Made by a program: the position numbers and the translations under genes. This document shows positions 15,461 through 22,673 of a stretch of 28,795 nt of DNA, piece by piece. The notes under the pieces were generated by a model, which was not told the origin of the DNA, searched no databases, and saw nothing but the letters and a program-made list of their open reading frames with translations. This DNA is from JASLBX01 sp036374175 (lineage in GTDB: Bacteria; Actinomycetota; Actinomycetes; Jiangellales; Jiangellaceae), in NCBI GenBank assembly GCA_036374175.1, contig DASUUH010000039.1, positions 1-28,795 of the forward strand, in the 5' to 3' direction. Within the stretch, counting starts at the first letter, position 1. Every line of letters starts with the position of its first letter.

Positions 15461-15787
15461 ATGGCTCTGCAGCCCGGACCCGTGCTCGAGGAGACCGCAG
15501 CCCGGTTCGCCCTCCTGAGCGACCCGACGCGGCTTCACCTGCTGAGCCTGATCCTCGAGCGCCGCGAGTGCACTGTCGGCGAGTTGGCCGCAGCCGCCGA
15601 CGTCTCGGTTGCGAATGCGTCCCAGCACCTGCGCCGGCTTGCTCTGGGCGGCGTCCTCGGCCGCCGGCGCGCCGGCCAGCAGGTCTATTACCGAGTGGTC
15701 GACGACACCATCGAGCCGCTTTGCGACATCGTATGCGCCAGCGTGGAAGCCCGCGCCAGCATTCGGGTCCAATCGGAAGCCGGCTAG
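15461..15787 (+). CDS. ArsR-family repressor, probably persulfide-sensing (BigR/SqrR type)
   Basis: A 108-residue winged-helix protein: RFALLSDPTRLHLLSLILERRECTVGELAAAADVSVANASQHLRRL, then VLGRRRAGQQVYYRV as the wing. It lacks the CxC or histidine metal sites of classic ArsR/SmtB sensors. Three cysteines are present: C37 in the helix before TVGEL and C87 and C91 in the last helix (LCDIVC). Persulfide sensors of the SqrR/BigR type pair one cysteine in alpha-2 with one in the last helix to form a polysulfide link; C37 with C87 or C91 sits at matching places. The ATG at 15461 is right at the predicted transcription start. It heads the operon of sulfur genes that follows; the next GTG lies 15 bases after its stop. 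Confidence 0.8.
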   Translation: MALQPGPVLEETAARFALLSDPTRLHLLSLILERRECTVGELAAAADVSVANASQHLRRLALGGVLGRRRAGQQVYYRVVDDTIEPLCDIVCASVEARASIRVQSEAG

Positions 15788-15801
15788 CAACGGAGGCCGT
15801 G

Positions 15802-17364
15802 GTGGCGGACAACATTACCGAACCACCAGTCATCGCCCGGACCATTGGCGTGGGTGCACCAGCACCTGCGTGGGGCAAGGTGATCGACCAGACGACGTGC
15901 ATCGGCTGCCATGCCTGCACCACCGCCTGCAAGTCCGAGAACGACGTGCCGCTATCCGTGACGCGCACGTTTGTCAAGAACGTCGACGTGGGCACGTTTC
16001 CGCAGGCTCGGCGCTCGTTCCAGGTGACGCGCTGCAACCAGTGCGCTGACGCGCCATGCGTGGCGGCCTGCCCCACGGCGGCGATGTACGTGCGCGACGA
16101 CGGGATCGTCGACTTCGACAAGTCGCTGTGCATCGGCTGCAAGGCGTGCATGGCGGCCTGTCCCTACGACGCGATCTTCATCAATCCGGACGACCACTCG
16201 GCGGAAAAGTGCAACTTCTGCGCTCACCGGCTGGACATGGGGCTGGAGCCGGCCTGCGTCGTCGTGTGCCCGACGCAGTCGATCATGGTCGGTGACCTGA
16301 ACGATCCGGACTCCGAGGTGGCGCGGATCGTCAATCGCGAGCCCGTCACTGTGCGCCGGCCGGAGAAGAACACCCGGCCGAAGCTGTTCTACCGCGGGGC
16401 CACAGAGTTCACCCTGGACCCGCTCGCGGCTGCCCGCCCGCCGGGTGACACCTACGCGTGGACCGAGCAGCCGAAGGGCGATCACATCGTGCAGGGGCCG
16501 ACGGCGCCGCAGAGCAGCAGTGCCGCGGCGGTCATCTCCTACGACATCGCGCACCGCGCACCCTGGGACTGGCGGGTGAGCCTGTACACCTGGACCAAGG
16601 GCATCGCGGCCGGTGCATATCTCGTGCCGCTGCTGCTGGTGCTGGGCGGGTGGCTGGACTCCACGAGCGCCCTGTGGGTGTGGGCGGCGCCCATCGTGGC
16701 GGCAACGTTCCTGGCGATCACCGCGGCACTGCTGATCTGGGACCTCGATCACCCGGAGCGCTTCCACTACATCTTGACCAGGCCGCAATGGCGTTCGTGG
16801 CTCGTCCGCGGCGGCATTATCCTGTCCGGGTTCACCGCATCGATCGGCGTGCATCTGCTGGGCAGCCTGCTCGACTTACCGGGGCTGCGGACGGCTGCGG
16901 CGGTGGCCGGACTGCCGCTTTCGGTGCTGACCGCGGTCTACACCGCTTACCTGTTCGCCCAGGCCAAGGCCCGTGACCTCTGGCAGAACCCGCTGCTGCC
17001 GCCGCACCTCGTCGTCCAGGCAGTACTGGCCGGCGCGGCCGCCGTGCTGCTGATCGCCGCGTGGGGCGACGATGCCGACGTACGGACGGCGCTCGGCTGG
17101 GTGCTGGCCGGCGCGGCGCTTGTGCATCTACTTTTCGTTCTCGGCGAGACGACACTGCCGCATGTCACCGCGCATGCGCGGCTGGCCTCGCACGAAATGG
17201 TGGCCGGGCGGTTCCGGGTCCTGTTCTGGGCCGGCGCGGCGCTGGTCGCGACCGGCCTGGCCGCTCCGTGGCTCGGCGCCTGGGTCGCCTTGCCCGCTTT
17301 GATCGGGCTGGCGCTGTACGAGCACGCATACGTGCAAGCCGGCCAGTCGGTTCCGCTGGCCTAG
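15802..17364 (+). CDS. Fused four-cluster ferredoxin and NrfD-type membrane subunit of a molybdoenzyme
   Basis: A 520-residue fusion. Residues 1-165 carry sixteen cysteines for four [4Fe-4S] clusters: C33/36/39/43, C78/81/86/90, C110/113/116/120 and C137/140/152/156, like DmsB/SoeB. Residues about 250-520 form an NrfD/DmsC-type membrane domain of about eight helices, which in this family oxidises or reduces quinol. In most systems these are two genes (DmsB and DmsC, PsrB and PsrC, SoeB and SoeC). There is no signal peptide, so the clusters face the cytosol. Start: GTG at 15802, with GGAGG (15792-15796) five bases away; an alternative GTG is at 15799. The next gene, the molybdopterin subunit, begins eight bases after its stop, and the two should form one complex. 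Confidence 0.88.
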   Translation: MADNITEPPVIARTIGVGAPAPAWGKVIDQTTCIGCHACTTACKSENDVPLSVTRTFVKNVDVGTFPQARRSFQVTRCNQCADAPCVAACPTAAMYVRDDGIVDFDKSLCIGCKACMAACPYDAIFINPDDHSAEKCNFCAHRLDMGLEPACVVVCPTQSIMVGDLNDPDSEVARIVNREPVTVRRPEKNTRPKLFYRGATEFTLDPLAAARPPGDTYAWTEQPKGDHIVQGPTAPQSSSAAAVISYDIAHRAPWDWRVSLYTWTKGIAAGAYLVPLLLVLGGWLDSTSALWVWAAPIVAATFLAITAALLIWDLDHPERFHYILTRPQWRSWLVRGGIILSGFTASIGVHLLGSLLDLPGLRTAAAVAGLPLSVLTAVYTAYLFAQAKARDLWQNPLLPPHLVVQAVLAGAAAVLLIAAWGDDADVRTALGWVLAGAALVHLLFVLGETTLPHVTAHARLASHEMVAGRFRVLFWAGAALVATGLAAPWLGAWVALPALIGLALYEHAYVQAGQSVPLA

Positions 17365-17372
17365 GAGGTGAC

Positions 17373-20285
17373 GTGACGGATCTCGAGGACGTCGCCGGCC
17401 GGGTCAGCTCGGCCCGAGCCGCAACCGAAGCGCGCGGCGAGACGTTCTATCCCGGTGCCAGCCGAATCCATCTGGCCGCGTTCCCGCCGAAAGAACGGTG
17501 GGACGACTGGGTGGAGCTGGAGTCCAAGGACTGGCCGCGCCGCACCGAGCGGCACTACATGCTCGTCCCGACGACCTGCTTCAACTGCGAGTCGGCCTGC
17601 GGCCTGCTGGCCTACGTGGACCGCGACACACTCCAGGTGCGCAAGTTCGAGGGGAACCCCGAACATCCCGGCTCGCGCGGGCGCAACTGCGCGAAGGGCC
17701 CGGCCACGGTCAACCAGGTCACCGACCCGGACCGCATCCTGCACCCGCTCAAGCGGGTCGGCCCACGCGGTGGCGGGCAGTGGGAGCCGGTCAACTGGGA
17801 CGAGGCGCTCGACGACATCGCCGCGCGCATCCGCACCGCGATCGTGGAGGATCGCCGCAACGAGGTCATGTACCACGTGGGCCGCCCGGGTGAAGACGGG
17901 TTCACCGAACGTGTACTGGCCAGTTGGGGCGTCGACGGGCACAACTCGCACACCAACGTGTGCTCGTCGGGCGCCCGGGCCGGTTACCACTTCTGGACCG
18001 GAATCGACCGGCCGAGCCCGGACCACGCCAACGCCGATGTGATCCTGCTGATCAGCTCTCACCTGGAATCCGGGCACTACTTCAACCCGCACGCTCAGCG
18101 CATCGTCGACGCCAAACAGCGGGGTGCCAAGCTGATCGTGTTCGACACCCGGCTGTCCAACACGGCGACACATGCCGACTTCTGGATCTCGCCGTACCCG
18201 GGGTCCGAGCCGGCCATCCTGCTCGCGATCGCCTCCTACCTGCTGCGCACTGGGCGCTACGACCGCGACTTCGTCCGCCGGTGGTGGAACTGGCAGGAGT
18301 ATCTGGCTGCCGAGCGCCCGGAGCGGGAGCCGACGTTCGAGACCTTCGAGGCGGTGCTGACCGAGCTCTACAGCGAGTACACCTTCGCCTTCGCCGAACG
18401 TGAGTCCGGCGTGCCCGCCGCCACGCTGGAACAGGTCGCCGAGATCGTGTCTCGGGCCGGCACCCGGCTCGCCACGCACAGCTGGCGCTCGGCGGCAGCC
18501 GGCAACCTCGGCGGCTGGCAGGTATCCCGGACGCTGTTCCTACTCAACGCACTTCTAGGGGCGGTCGCCACACCCGGCGGCACGTACCCCAACGCGTGGA
18601 ACAAGTTCGTGCCGCGGCCGATGTACGTCCCGCCCCATCCGGGCACGTGGAACGAGCTGACCTGGCCGCTGGAGTACCCGCTGGCGCTGAACGAGCTGTC
18701 GTTCCTGCTGCCGCACTTCCTCAAGGAGGGCCGGGGCAAGCTCGACGTGTACTTCACCCGGGTCTACAACCCGGTGTGGACCAACCCGGACGGCCTCAGC
18801 TGGGTGGAGGTCCTGACCGACGAGAAGCTGGTCGGCCTGCACGTCGCCCTGACCCCCACGTGGAGCGAGACCGCGTTCTTCGCCGACTACGTGCTGCCAA
18901 TGGGGCTCGGTCCGGAGCGCCACGACCTGCACTCCTACGAGCAGTACGACGGCCAGTGGATCGGATTCCGGCAGCCGGTGCTGCGCGCCGCCCGCGAACG
19001 GACGGGCGAGTCGGTGACCGACACCCGTGCGGTTAACCCGGGCGAGGTGTGGGAAGAGAACGAGTTCTGGATGGAGCTGTCCTGGCGGATCGATCCGGAC
19101 GGCAGCCTCGGCATCCGGCAGTATCACGAGTCCAAGCAGCAGCCCGGCACCAAGCTCAGCGTCGACGAGTACTACTCCTGGATCTTCGAGAACTCGGTAC
19201 CCGGCCTGCCCGAGGCGGCTGCCGCCGAAGGTTTGACACCGCTCGGTTATATGCGCCGCTATGGCTCGTTCGAAGTCCGCAAGGGCGTCGGCCCGATCTA
19301 CGAAGACGACGTTGCGCCGGCCGACCTCGTCGACCCGTACGAAGACGACTACGGACGGGTCTACACCCGGGCTACGGCACCGGCCGGCCACAACATCGTC
19401 CCGATGGGGGCACCCGAACTGGACGCCGCCGGCCGGCGTCCGGTCGGTGTGCGCGTCGACGGGATCGTCCGGCGAGGTTTCCCGACGCCCAGCGGACGGC
19501 TCGAGTTCTACTCCCGCACGTTGGCCGACTGGGGCTGGAACGAGTACGCGATCCCCGGCTACATGCGCAGCCACATCCACCCCAAACACCTTGACCCCGA
19601 CCAGATGGTGCTCATCTCCACGTTCCGGTTGCCGACTCAGATCCATACTCGGGGCGGAAATGCGAAGTGGCTGGACGAACTCGCGCACACCAACCCGCTG
19701 TGGCTGCACCCGCAGGACGCCGGCCCACTCGACGTGAAGACCGGCGATCTGGTCGCAGTCGAGACCGAGATCGGCTCGTTCGTCGTCAAGGCCTGGGTCA
19801 CCGAAGGCATCCGCCCCGGGGTGGTGGCGTGCAGCCATCACATGGGGCGGTGGAAGCTGAAGGACCAGTCCGCCACCGGGCAGCGGCAGCTGATGTCGAC
19901 CGTCGACCTGGCCAAACGTGAGGGTACGTGGCAGATGAGCCGGGTCGCGGGCGTCCAGCCGTACGAGTCGACCGATCCCGACAGCAAGCGCATCTGGTGG
20001 ACCGACGTCGGCGTGCACCAGAACCTGACCTTCCCAGTGCACCCGGACCCGATCTCCGGCCAGCACTGCTGGCACCAGGCGGTGCGGGTGCGCAAGGCCC
20101 AACCCGGCGAAGCGTACGGCGACATCGCCGTCGATACGGCCAAGGCGCACGAGGTCTACCAGAACTGGCTGAAGCTCGCCCGCGATGCGACCTCGCATTC
20201 GCCGGATGGCACCCGGCGGCCGTACTGGCTGATGCGTCCGCTCAAACCGGCCAAAGCCGTCTTCCGGCTACCGCAGCAGGGCTGA
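17373..20285 (+). CDS. Molybdopterin oxidoreductase catalytic subunit (DMSO reductase family)
   Basis: A 970-residue catalytic subunit. An N-terminal [4Fe-4S] site is formed by C69, C72, C76 and C106 (TTCFNCESACG to NCAKGP). WDEALDDIAARI follows, then YHVGRPGEDGF and HTNVCSSGARAGY, where C197 is the likely molybdenum ligand position. Further on lie HWGRP-like cofactor blocks (TFRLPTQIHTRGGNAKW near residue 750; the C-terminal dinucleotide-binding segment VVACSHHMGRW). There is no twin-arginine or other signal, so the enzyme should be cytosolic. That favours a SoeA-like sulfite dehydrogenase over periplasmic PsrA/PhsA/TtrA reductases, though the substrate cannot be read from sequence. GTG at 17373 has AGGAGG at 17363-17368. 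Confidence 0.88.
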   Translation: MTDLEDVAGRVSSARAATEARGETFYPGASRIHLAAFPPKERWDDWVELESKDWPRRTERHYMLVPTTCFNCESACGLLAYVDRDTLQVRKFEGNPEHPGSRGRNCAKGPATVNQVTDPDRILHPLKRVGPRGGGQWEPVNWDEALDDIAARIRTAIVEDRRNEVMYHVGRPGEDGFTERVLASWGVDGHNSHTNVCSSGARAGYHFWTGIDRPSPDHANADVILLISSHLESGHYFNPHAQRIVDAKQRGAKLIVFDTRLSNTATHADFWISPYPGSEPAILLAIASYLLRTGRYDRDFVRRWWNWQEYLAAERPEREPTFETFEAVLTELYSEYTFAFAERESGVPAATLEQVAEIVSRAGTRLATHSWRSAAAGNLGGWQVSRTLFLLNALLGAVATPGGTYPNAWNKFVPRPMYVPPHPGTWNELTWPLEYPLALNELSFLLPHFLKEGRGKLDVYFTRVYNPVWTNPDGLSWVEVLTDEKLVGLHVALTPTWSETAFFADYVLPMGLGPERHDLHSYEQYDGQWIGFRQPVLRAARERTGESVTDTRAVNPGEVWEENEFWMELSWRIDPDGSLGIRQYHESKQQPGTKLSVDEYYSWIFENSVPGLPEAAAAEGLTPLGYMRRYGSFEVRKGVGPIYEDDVAPADLVDPYEDDYGRVYTRATAPAGHNIVPMGAPELDAAGRRPVGVRVDGIVRRGFPTPSGRLEFYSRTLADWGWNEYAIPGYMRSHIHPKHLDPDQMVLISTFRLPTQIHTRGGNAKWLDELAHTNPLWLHPQDAGPLDVKTGDLVAVETEIGSFVVKAWVTEGIRPGVVACSHHMGRWKLKDQSATGQRQLMSTVDLAKREGTWQMSRVAGVQPYESTDPDSKRIWWTDVGVHQNLTFPVHPDPISGQHCWHQAVRVRKAQPGEAYGDIAVDTAKAHEVYQNWLKLARDATSHSPDGTRRPYWLMRPLKPAKAVFRLPQQG

Positions 20286-20288
20286 GGC

Positions 20289-21245
20289 ATGAACTCGCAA
20301 CCGACCAGCGCACGCGGGGAGCTGTTCCGGGCCCTCGGCGTACTGGCCGAACCGCCGGGGGCCGAGCACGACCGGCTGGCGGATCTAGTCGGCATCCCGG
20401 TGCCGAGCCGTACCGACTGGACCGAAGCCTTCATGGTCCAGCTTCCGCCACATGCGTCCATCTACCTCGGGCCCGAAGGCATGCTGGGCGGGGAAGCGGC
20501 CGATCGGGCAGCGGGTTTCTGGCGGGCCTTGCGGCTGCGTGTTCCCGCCGATCCGGACCACGTAACCGCGCTGCTCGGCCTCTACGCCACGCTGCTCGAG
20601 GGGGAGGCGAACGAGTCTGCACCCGCGCGCCGGTTGTTGCGGCGGGAGGCCAGGACGGCGCTGCTACATGAACACCTGCTCAGCTGGCTGCTGCTCTACA
20701 CCGTGGCGATGGGCGATGTGGGTCCGGCCTCGTACCGATGGTGGGCAAGCCTGCTTCACGAGGCCCTGGTGGCCGAGGCGGCCGACGTCGCTGCGCCGTC
20801 GCGGCTGCCGATGCATCTGCGTGACGTGCCAGCGATGTCATGGACCGGCGAGGGGCTCGACACGCTGCTCGATGACCTGCTCGCGCCGGTACGAGCCGGC
20901 TTCGTGCTCACCCGAGCCCACCTCGCCGTGGCCGCGCGGCATACCAGCCTGGGCCTTCGGGTAGGTGACCGCAGGCGGATGCTGCGCGGACTCCTTGAGC
21001 AAGACCCGCCCGTGACGCTGGGCTGGCTCGCTGAGCACGCGACGGCATGGTCAGCCCGGCACGCCGTGGATGAACGCCTGGTCGGACCCACCGCGGCCTA
21101 CTGGGCCGAGCGCGCGGCGGCGACGGGAGCGGCCCTTGCGGCTGCGACATCGGAATACCACCACGCCGAGACTCCAAGAGGATCCGGCGGTAACGGAAAG
21201 GAGAGCCACCGTGACCATGCAGACTCCGGCGGCGAGCGCCGCTGA
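20289..21245 (+). CDS. TorD/DmsD-family molybdoenzyme chaperone
   Basis: A 318-residue, alpha-helical protein that begins three bases after the molybdoenzyme stop. It shows an acidic, leucine-rich body with AALLGLYATLLEGEA-like helices, and HEHLLSWLLLYTVAMG in the middle, which fits TorD-type chaperones that hold apo-molybdoenzymes during cofactor insertion. At more than 300 residues it is longer than most TorD proteins (about 200), with an extra C-terminal half (LGLRVGDRRRMLRGLLEQDPP). With no export signal on its partner, its role would be maturation rather than Tat proofreading. Family assignment rests on position and on helical pattern, more than on single diagnostic residues. The last 35 bases overlap the next gene. 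Confidence 0.7.
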   Translation: MNSQPTSARGELFRALGVLAEPPGAEHDRLADLVGIPVPSRTDWTEAFMVQLPPHASIYLGPEGMLGGEAADRAAGFWRALRLRVPADPDHVTALLGLYATLLEGEANESAPARRLLRREARTALLHEHLLSWLLLYTVAMGDVGPASYRWWASLLHEALVAEAADVAAPSRLPMHLRDVPAMSWTGEGLDTLLDDLLAPVRAGFVLTRAHLAVAARHTSLGLRVGDRRRMLRGLLEQDPPVTLGWLAEHATAWSARHAVDERLVGPTAAYWAERAAATGAALAAATSEYHHAETPRGSGGNGKESHRDHADSGGERR

Positions 21246-21792
21246 GACCATCCCGCTGACCGAGGCCGACGTCCGGCGCATCGTCAAGGAGGAAGTGACC
21301 AAAGCCTTCGCCAGCAATCCAGCGTCGCGGCGGGCCGCAATCATAGCCTCGAAGGGCACCCTCGACTGGGCCTACCCGCCGCTCATCCTGGCCAACGCGG
21401 CCGCAGCGGCCGGGATGCAGGTGTCGATGTTCTTCACGTTCTACGGCCTCAACATCATCCATCGCGACTTCGAAAAGAAGCTCAAGGTCGACCCGGTAGG
21501 CAATCCGGCGATGCCGATGCCGGTGCCGATGCCCGACGTGGTCACCGGTATGCCGGGCATGGTGACGATGGCCTCGAAGATGATGCGATCCCGGTTCGCG
21601 AAGAACAACGTCGCGACCATCCGTACCCTGCTCGAATCAGCGCGTGAGCTGGAGGTCCGCCTGATCGCCTGCCAAATGACCGTCGACGTCTTCGACTACG
21701 CACCGGACGAGTTCCTCGAGGGCGTGGAGTTCGGCGGTGCGGCCGCGTTCATGTCCGAGGCCCGGCGATCCGAGGTCAACCTGTTCATCTGA
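21211..21792 (+). CDS. DsrE3-like sulfur-transfer protein
   Basis: A 193-residue DsrE/DsrF-like protein. After a helical N-terminus (TEADVRRIVKEEVTKAF) comes the alpha/beta body: AAIIASKGTLDWAYPPLILANAAAAAG, VSMFFTFYGLNIIH, and VRLIACQMTVDVF. The only cysteine, C154, is in the conserved position of this last block and should carry the sulfane sulfur. DsrE3 proteins pass sulfur to TusA in sulfur oxidisers (for example rhd-tusA-dsrE gene sets), and TusA is the next gene here. GTG at 21211 is chosen because AAAGGAGAG (21197-21205) lies at good distance; an ATG two codons later is possible. It overlaps the chaperone by 35 bases. Confidence 0.88.
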   Translation: MTMQTPAASAAETIPLTEADVRRIVKEEVTKAFASNPASRRAAIIASKGTLDWAYPPLILANAAAAAGMQVSMFFTFYGLNIIHRDFEKKLKVDPVGNPAMPMPVPMPDVVTGMPGMVTMASKMMRSRFAKNNVATIRTLLESARELEVRLIACQMTVDVFDYAPDEFLEGVEFGGAAAFMSEARRSEVNLFI

Positions 21793-21826
21793 CCCACGAC
21801 CGAGTTGGAAACCACAAAGGAGTGAC

Positions 21827-22072
21827 ATGACGACCGACATTCACGTCGACGAGGTGGTCGACGCACGTGGCCTGATGTGTCCGATGCCGATCCTCGCCGC
21901 GACCAAGGCAATGAAGTTGCTCGAGCCCGGGCAAGTGCTCAAGGTGCTGGCCACCGACAAGGGGTCGCTCAGCGACATCCCGGCCTGGGCGATCGACACC
22001 GGCAACGAGCTGCTCGCATCGGGCACCGAGGACGATGCCCTTGTCTTCTACATTCGCAAGGGCGAGCTCTGA
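21827..22072 (+). CDS. tusA: Sulfur carrier protein TusA
   Basis: An 81-residue TusA/SirA-type protein with the hallmark CPMP motif (C18) after VVDARGLM, then ILAATKAMKLLEPGQVLKVLATDKGSLSDIPAWA. The cysteine holds a persulfide handed over by a rhodanese or DsrE protein. ATG at 21827 follows AAAGGAG (21816-21822). It ends the sulfur operon, 34 bases after the DsrE3 stop, and is convergent with the HAD gene. Its partners here make a role in dissimilatory or redox sulfur transfer more likely than in tRNA thiolation. Confidence 0.94.
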   Translation: MTTDIHVDEVVDARGLMCPMPILAATKAMKLLEPGQVLKVLATDKGSLSDIPAWAIDTGNELLASGTEDDALVFYIRKGEL

Positions 22073-22103
22073 CTCGCTCAAGCAAGCAGTGCCGCGGCTT
22101 CGG

Positions 22104-22673
22104 TCAGTGACCCACGCGGTTCGCGCCCAGCGGCAGCCGACCGCTGTGCCCATTACCGGCACGGTCCAGCCAGATAGCTTCCGGCCCGGCGGCGAGGGCA
22201 CCCTCGACATCCGCCACCAGGCTGTCGCCGGGAAGCCGTTCCGCCAATCCCGCGGACGCGAGTTTGGTGCGCTGGAACTCGGTCCGCACGTTCGTCACGA
22301 CGGCAATGGGGATTAGGCGCAGTCGGTCCAGGAAGGTCATGACGTCGTCATACGGCCGGACTCCTGCCCCATGCCGCTTTTCGTACGCGGCCTCCCACGC
22401 CGCATAGTGCACTTCATCGGTGGGCGCCCCGGCCATGGCGGCAACCTCGGCGAAGCGCGCCCGACGCTGATCGGCGAATGTGATCTCGCCGATCTCGTAG
22501 CGGCAGAAATGCCGGGCCGGGTCCGCAATCCACCGGTCGACGATCGCCCCGCGCACCGCTTCGGGCAACTCGCCGACCATATCCTCCATGGCCTGGACGA
22601 CGACGTTACGCATCGTCGACGGCGTATCCACGAGCGTCCCGTCCAAGTCGAGTAGGACGGCGCTGGGCGTCAC
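22104..22673 (-). CDS. HAD-superfamily hydrolase with apparent internal deletion
   Basis: A 189-residue HAD-like protein whose N-terminal part is normal: LLDLDGTLVDT (motif I, D9 and D11), a helical cap, and PIAVVTNVRTEFQRTKLASAGL (motif II, T127). Directly after GLAERL it jumps to PGDSLVADVEGALAAG (motif IV, D150 and D155). Family members have about 35 residues between these points, with the catalytic lysine of motif III (usually GxxKPDPxIF). The frame is open, so this looks like a clean in-frame deletion rather than a frameshift. It may be inactive. GTG at 22673 overlaps the stop of the CPBP gene by four bases; GGAG lies six bases before the start. Confidence 0.8.
   Translation of the reverse strand: MTPSAVLLDLDGTLVDTPSTMRNVVVQAMEDMVGELPEAVRGAIVDRWIADPARHFCRYEIGEITFADQRRARFAEVAAMAGAPTDEVHYAAWEAAYEKRHGAGVRPYDDVMTFLDRLRLIPIAVVTNVRTEFQRTKLASAGLAERLPGDSLVADVEGALAAGPEAIWLDRAGNGHSGRLPLGANRVGH

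Noticed and set aside
18555..20198. A 547-codon open frame on the minus strand opposite the molybdoenzyme
   Set aside because: It is the GC-bias shadow of a strongly conserved plus-strand gene; its product has no recognisable domain or ribosome site.
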